Source of the DNA: Sparassis latifolia
Taxonomy: Eukaryota; Basidiomycota; Agaricomycetes; Polyporales; Sparassidaceae
Direction of reading: 5' to 3'
NCBI GenBank assembly: GCA_018466975.1
Contig: CM031562.1
Coordinates: 2,728,001 to 2,792,000 of the forward strand
Length of the DNA stretch: 64,000 nucleotides
The notes under the pieces are model-generated. The model was not told where the DNA came from. It did not search any database and saw only the letters and a list, made by a program, of their open reading frames with translations. This document shows, piece by piece, positions 60,401 through 64,000 of the stretch (the stretch's first letter is position 1; each line of letters opens with the position of its first letter). The translations under genes and the position numbers were made by a program.

Positions 60401-61669
60401 TTCCTATGCCTGAGGAAAACACGTCGTTCACAGTTTGTGCTATGTACTGCACTATCGCTCAGGTCCATTTTTCAAACACTGCCTGCGCTCGGAAAGTTCT
60501 AGCTACAGATATGGTCCGCGTGAGGCAATCCTAGGTACGCCCATGGCACGAGGGCGCACTTAGAGGATTGTGGAAGGGCAGACGCTGGATGACTGGCGAG
60601 GGCGCTCTGAGGACATCCTGTGTCATACTTAGGAGGGGTCAACAAATATTCGTTCCCTATGTACGCGACCGCCTACTTCACCCTCTAACGAATCTCTCCT
60701 CGTTCCAGCCATACAAAGACGGGAGCTTTTCTTGTAGTTCAAAAGCATGTGAGCTAGCCGCGAAGAACACGAAAGGTTACTTGCATCCGCGCGCGTCTTT
60801 CCACAAATGCCGGTGAGTTGGCGTTTTCGTATTCGACGATTTTCTGGGGCCTGACTACTAAGGTGCTCGTGGACCACCGCAGTCAGTCAAGCTGTCGACC
60901 TGGAAGATAAGAAATGTATCGGTTGCAACTCATTGAGAGCAGGGGAGACTTATGACCACGAATATCCGAAGGGACAAAATGGCGGCTAGGAAGCAGTGGG
61001 TCGGGCTTAATCAGAGCTGCTTCTACAATGATGCCAGGAAACGAGTTGCACAGCTGCAACGCCCGAGCTCTGATGGGGAGGGGAACCCCTCCAAAGTGAA
61101 CGGCTGCTTAGTCAGCGGGAAGGTGGCCCCAGCGCCTACGCCAAACGCGGTGAAGCGCTTGGAGAAGCGCGTTTATACACTTGGAAGCAATCCCTTCAAA
61201 TTTCAACCAAAATAACACTATGGCTCGACTTTGTGATGCTCATAGCACTTGTCCCAAGTAAAATTAAAGCAATTGCTGCAGTAGATGAGCTTGGGTGTCA
61301 GAACGTGCGATGCAGTCGTGACGTCAACGGCATCCGCGCGAATTTTTGGATTTCGATGTCCTTCATGCATTTCTGAGGCTGCTTACGCCCATATCTCGAC
61401 CAACACCCAAAATAATAAAATTCGAGACTGAAAATTTTCTCGGAATAGCGCCAAAACTCTTATTTATGCACTTAGTCGGATCAGAATTGCGCTGTGGAAG
61501 CAAGGGATTATGCTATCTGCCGCTGAATGTCAATAACTGCAAATAAAAATCCGCTTACCCATGAACTCATGGCCCGCAAGCACGTGACCGCGTAGTGGTT
61601 GAAGCTGAAACCCTCTGAGCGCACTTCATCTTCTCTTCTCTACTCGACACTGAAGTGCTGCTAGTCACC
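60401..61669. other. 1.3 kb without a recognisable gene
   Basis: A plus-strand frame of 87 codons (60952-61215, ending VKRLEKRVYTLGSNPFKFQP) is basic and has no recognised domain. The end of the region is the promoter of the kinase gene, including a TTCTCTTCTCTACTC tract at about 61630. Confidence 0.35.
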
Positions 61670-64000
61670 ATGCCCCGATCTCGACAATCGTCAAAACCCT
61701 GTAAAACCTTTACAATCCACCGCTCTGACACCTCTCATTCCGCATATTCCGCAACGGCTACACCGCTGGCCAAGGTTGATTTGGAAAACAAGGTGTGGCA
61801 ACAGGAGGCTACCGATGAGGACGCCGACAGGCGATATTGCGAAATCGCAGACAGTGCCAAATCCTTTACGATTGGCCCGATGCCTGTTGACGAGTTTTTA
61901 AAGTTTCTGCCCGAGACTGATATGTCTGCTATGCCGCCTGCGCGGCAGGCGTTTAAAGACGTGCCTGCAGAAGCTAAATACAGACAGCAGATCATTGAAC
62001 CATTGGTGCATTTTTAGGCTCGTCTATCGCGTACATATGTAATAGGGCCTCAGATAATTGCCATCAATGGCGCCGGAGCGGACATTGCGAAGAAGTCTCC
62101 CCCAAGGTGTCCTGGATTTGTCTTTGTCGACACGACTTCATTTGGCGTGAATTGCAGGGATGTGGGTTCAATGGTTCCCCATGTCTCCGGCCTCTCCGAG
62201 GAGGTCATTGACTTGGTGAAACCGAAATCCACAATCCACAATTGCCTTGGCTACACCGACTTGTACGTCGAAGTCCAACCTTCTTCCGGGCTGGATGCCT
62301 TCACAGATCCAACTCTTGGTCGCAATCGTTCCTCTCACAATTTTATTCCCAACGTCGACGGCGAGCGAATTCGAACACGGGCCGACCGGGGGCTGGGGAG
62401 GAACATTGCGTGTGCAACCGAGGCATGTGCCCGTCAGCATCGCAGCTTCTACTTTTCAGTCTCGTTGTCTGGATCGCGCGCCCGACTTATTCGCTGGGAT
62501 CGTGCTGGAACGATCGTCTCAGAATCATTTGACCTGCGTTACAACACTGAATTCCTCTGCACGTTTTTGTGGCGATATGCCCATGCCTCGTACTCGCAGC
62601 GTGGCTATGATCCCACTGTCCAGCCTGCAACCAAAGAAGAGGAGAAGCTATTCAAGGAGTCAATCAGAGACCATGTCAAGTTCCAGCTGGACCTCAGCAA
62701 GCGGACCTCGCTGGTTGCCGCGATGGAGGAGCATTACCAGCCGGGAAATGTGGTTGCGGTTACCATGGTCGATGACAATTCTATAAAGCGTCGATTACTG
62801 ATATCTCGACCGGTGATCTCACCTGTCTCAATGACGGGTCGAGGAACGAGGGCTTACTGGGCTGTGAGCGCAGATAATTCGAAGGGGGAAATGATGTTCC
62901 TAAAGGACACGTGGCGATGCAACGGCAGATGCCAAAAGGAGGGTGAGGTTTTGGAAGACTTACACCGTGCTGGTGTACCGAATATTCCCCAATTGATCTG
63001 CCACGGAGACGTCCTAGAGCAACGGCCTAGGGTAAATCGAATAAATGAAGTCGAGAGGAGGAAGAATGGCGACATTGCAGGCGACCGAGGTATATTTTCA
63101 AAGGTTGTCATGCTTCCCTTGCATCATATTCTGACGATTTACACAGTTCTGCAATGCACGCAGACCGACCAATTTCAGCACGCTCACTGGGTGTGCAAGC
63201 ATGAACACGATCAAGCCCCTTATGAATGTGATCAAGCTCCTTTTCACCCTCTCGTGCATTATCGACTAGTGTTAGGTACCGTCGGGTATGGGCTCCAGCA
63301 CTTTAGAGGGACACAGGAGCTCCTTCAGGGGACGTTCGATGCATACCAAGGCATGCAACCAATTGTCCTCTCTGCTGCATATTGCTTATAGTCTTCATGT
63401 CTAAAGCGATGATGGGTGCCATCAATATCGAAGACAATGCGAAACGGAGGGTGCACCGCAACGTCAGCCTAGGAAACATCATCCTGTCCAGGAACCCCAA
63501 CGGGGTGAACGCGGCACGGCACGGATATCTTTTTGATTGGGAACTTTCATGTTTGGTGACAAATGAGGGCGAGGCTCGCGATCCCGCAAAAGTGGTAAGC
63601 ACCAATTCGATTGGGAAAATTTGTCGACACTTGCTTAAGGATGTCCTTAGGGCACCTTCCGATTTATGTCACAGCGCTCGCTGAGTTGGAGGCCTGAAGC
63701 TCAGACGATCCAGGACGACATGGAGTCACTACTCTGGGTTGTACTCTATTGCAGCTTGCTATGGTTGGATCACGATCTGCCACCGCAAATTCTGTCCAAG
63801 ACAATGGTTGACCTTTTCGACCAACGCAGAGTTTACCGTAATGGGGATGTCATGGCTGGCGAGGGCAAATTTTGCAACCAACTCCAAAGGGAGCACACGT
63901 CTAGAGTTCATTTCTCGAACCCTGCGATTCAACAATGGCTGGATGCGGTCATGGATTTCAATTCATCATTTGTGGTTGGCCAACCGAGGGGAGCGACGGT
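61670..64000 (+). CDS. FunK1 fungal-type protein kinase (partial at window edge)
   Basis: ATG at 61670; exon 1 61670-62005, exon 2 from 62054, later introns at 63351-63406 and 63595-63650, open to the window end. Residues 1-110 include MPVDEFLKFLPETDMSAMPP. The N-terminal FunK1 domain follows (FVFVDTTSFGVN, LYVEVQPSSGLDAFTDP, FSVSLSGSRARLIRWDR, YSQRGYDPTVQPATKEEEK). The kinase part has MMFLKDTWR, VPNIPQLICHGDV, HYRLVLGTVGYGLQHF, VHRNVSLGNIIL, GYLFDWELSC, RFMSQRSL, and TIQDDMESLLWVVLYCSLLW. The catalytic HRD is HRN (Asn codon at about 63457), while the metal-binding DWE is kept. Intron 63351-63406 starts with GC. The region 63020-63150 probably holds two more introns around a mini-exon and is not resolved. 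Parent-type gene of the two fragments further left. Confidence 0.87.

Noticed and set aside
1..64000. A multi-gene biosynthetic cluster around the terpene synthases
   Set aside because: No P450, oxidoreductase, transferase or transporter gene is found within 15 kb; only the deleted paralogue is present.
1..64000. tRNA or rRNA genes
   Set aside because: No cloverleaf with matching A and B boxes was recognised by eye; a covariance-model search would be needed to exclude one.

Overview
The window is nuclear DNA from a filamentous basidiomycete, most likely an Agaricomycete of polypore type. The evidence is many 45-80 nt GT-AG introns and families typical of that group: fungus-specific FunK1 kinases, BTB and F-box expansions, Tri5-type terpene synthases, a DUF6697-like protein and small Cys/His-rich proteins. 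There is no operon structure, and I saw no tRNA, rRNA or CRISPR array.

Left part (1-21,200), mostly ordinary genes: a disordered protein (+), a BTB/POZ protein (+), a 316-bp MITE, a ten-exon coiled-coil/DUF6697-like protein (+), a decayed BTB pseudogene, about 4.4 kb without a recognisable gene, a small Cys/His-rich gene (-), a 14-exon SEACAT/GATOR2 subunit (Rtc1/Sea2, WDR24 type) (-), an F-box protein (+), an F-box fragment (-), and a second copy of the small Cys/His-rich gene (+). The two small paralogues lie in opposite orientation on either side of the WDR24-like and F-box genes.

Middle part (23,100-37,800), duplications: a 4.7-kb unit lies twice in direct tandem (23,106-27,817 and 27,818-32,546). 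Each unit carries a type I metacaspase on the minus strand. The right copy is intact in every conserved exon I could splice; the left copy is broken by many small indels. Next come two Tri5-type terpene synthases (-). The left one lost about 161 bp, including its Asp-rich metal-binding motif; the right one has both metal motifs.

Right part (37,400-64,000), repeat-rich and decayed: a second MITE copy; the 3' part of a LINE interrupted by another MITE that sits between 5-bp target duplications; a GGGAAA-rich tract and a TGTCC minisatellite; four copies of a dispersed repeat that also carries FunK1 kinase fragments; an EXO1-like nuclease pseudogene; a KDM3-like JmjC demethylase gene (-); a third MITE copy with a TA-flanked element nested in its terminal repeat; a RecQ helicase fragment; and at the right edge a FunK1 kinase gene (+), running out of the window, whose catalytic Asp is Asn.

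The genes do not form one pathway. The main story is genome dynamics: tandem and segmental duplication followed by decay of one copy (metacaspase, terpene synthase, FunK1, BTB), and transposons inserted into one another. I found no convincing new multi-gene system.
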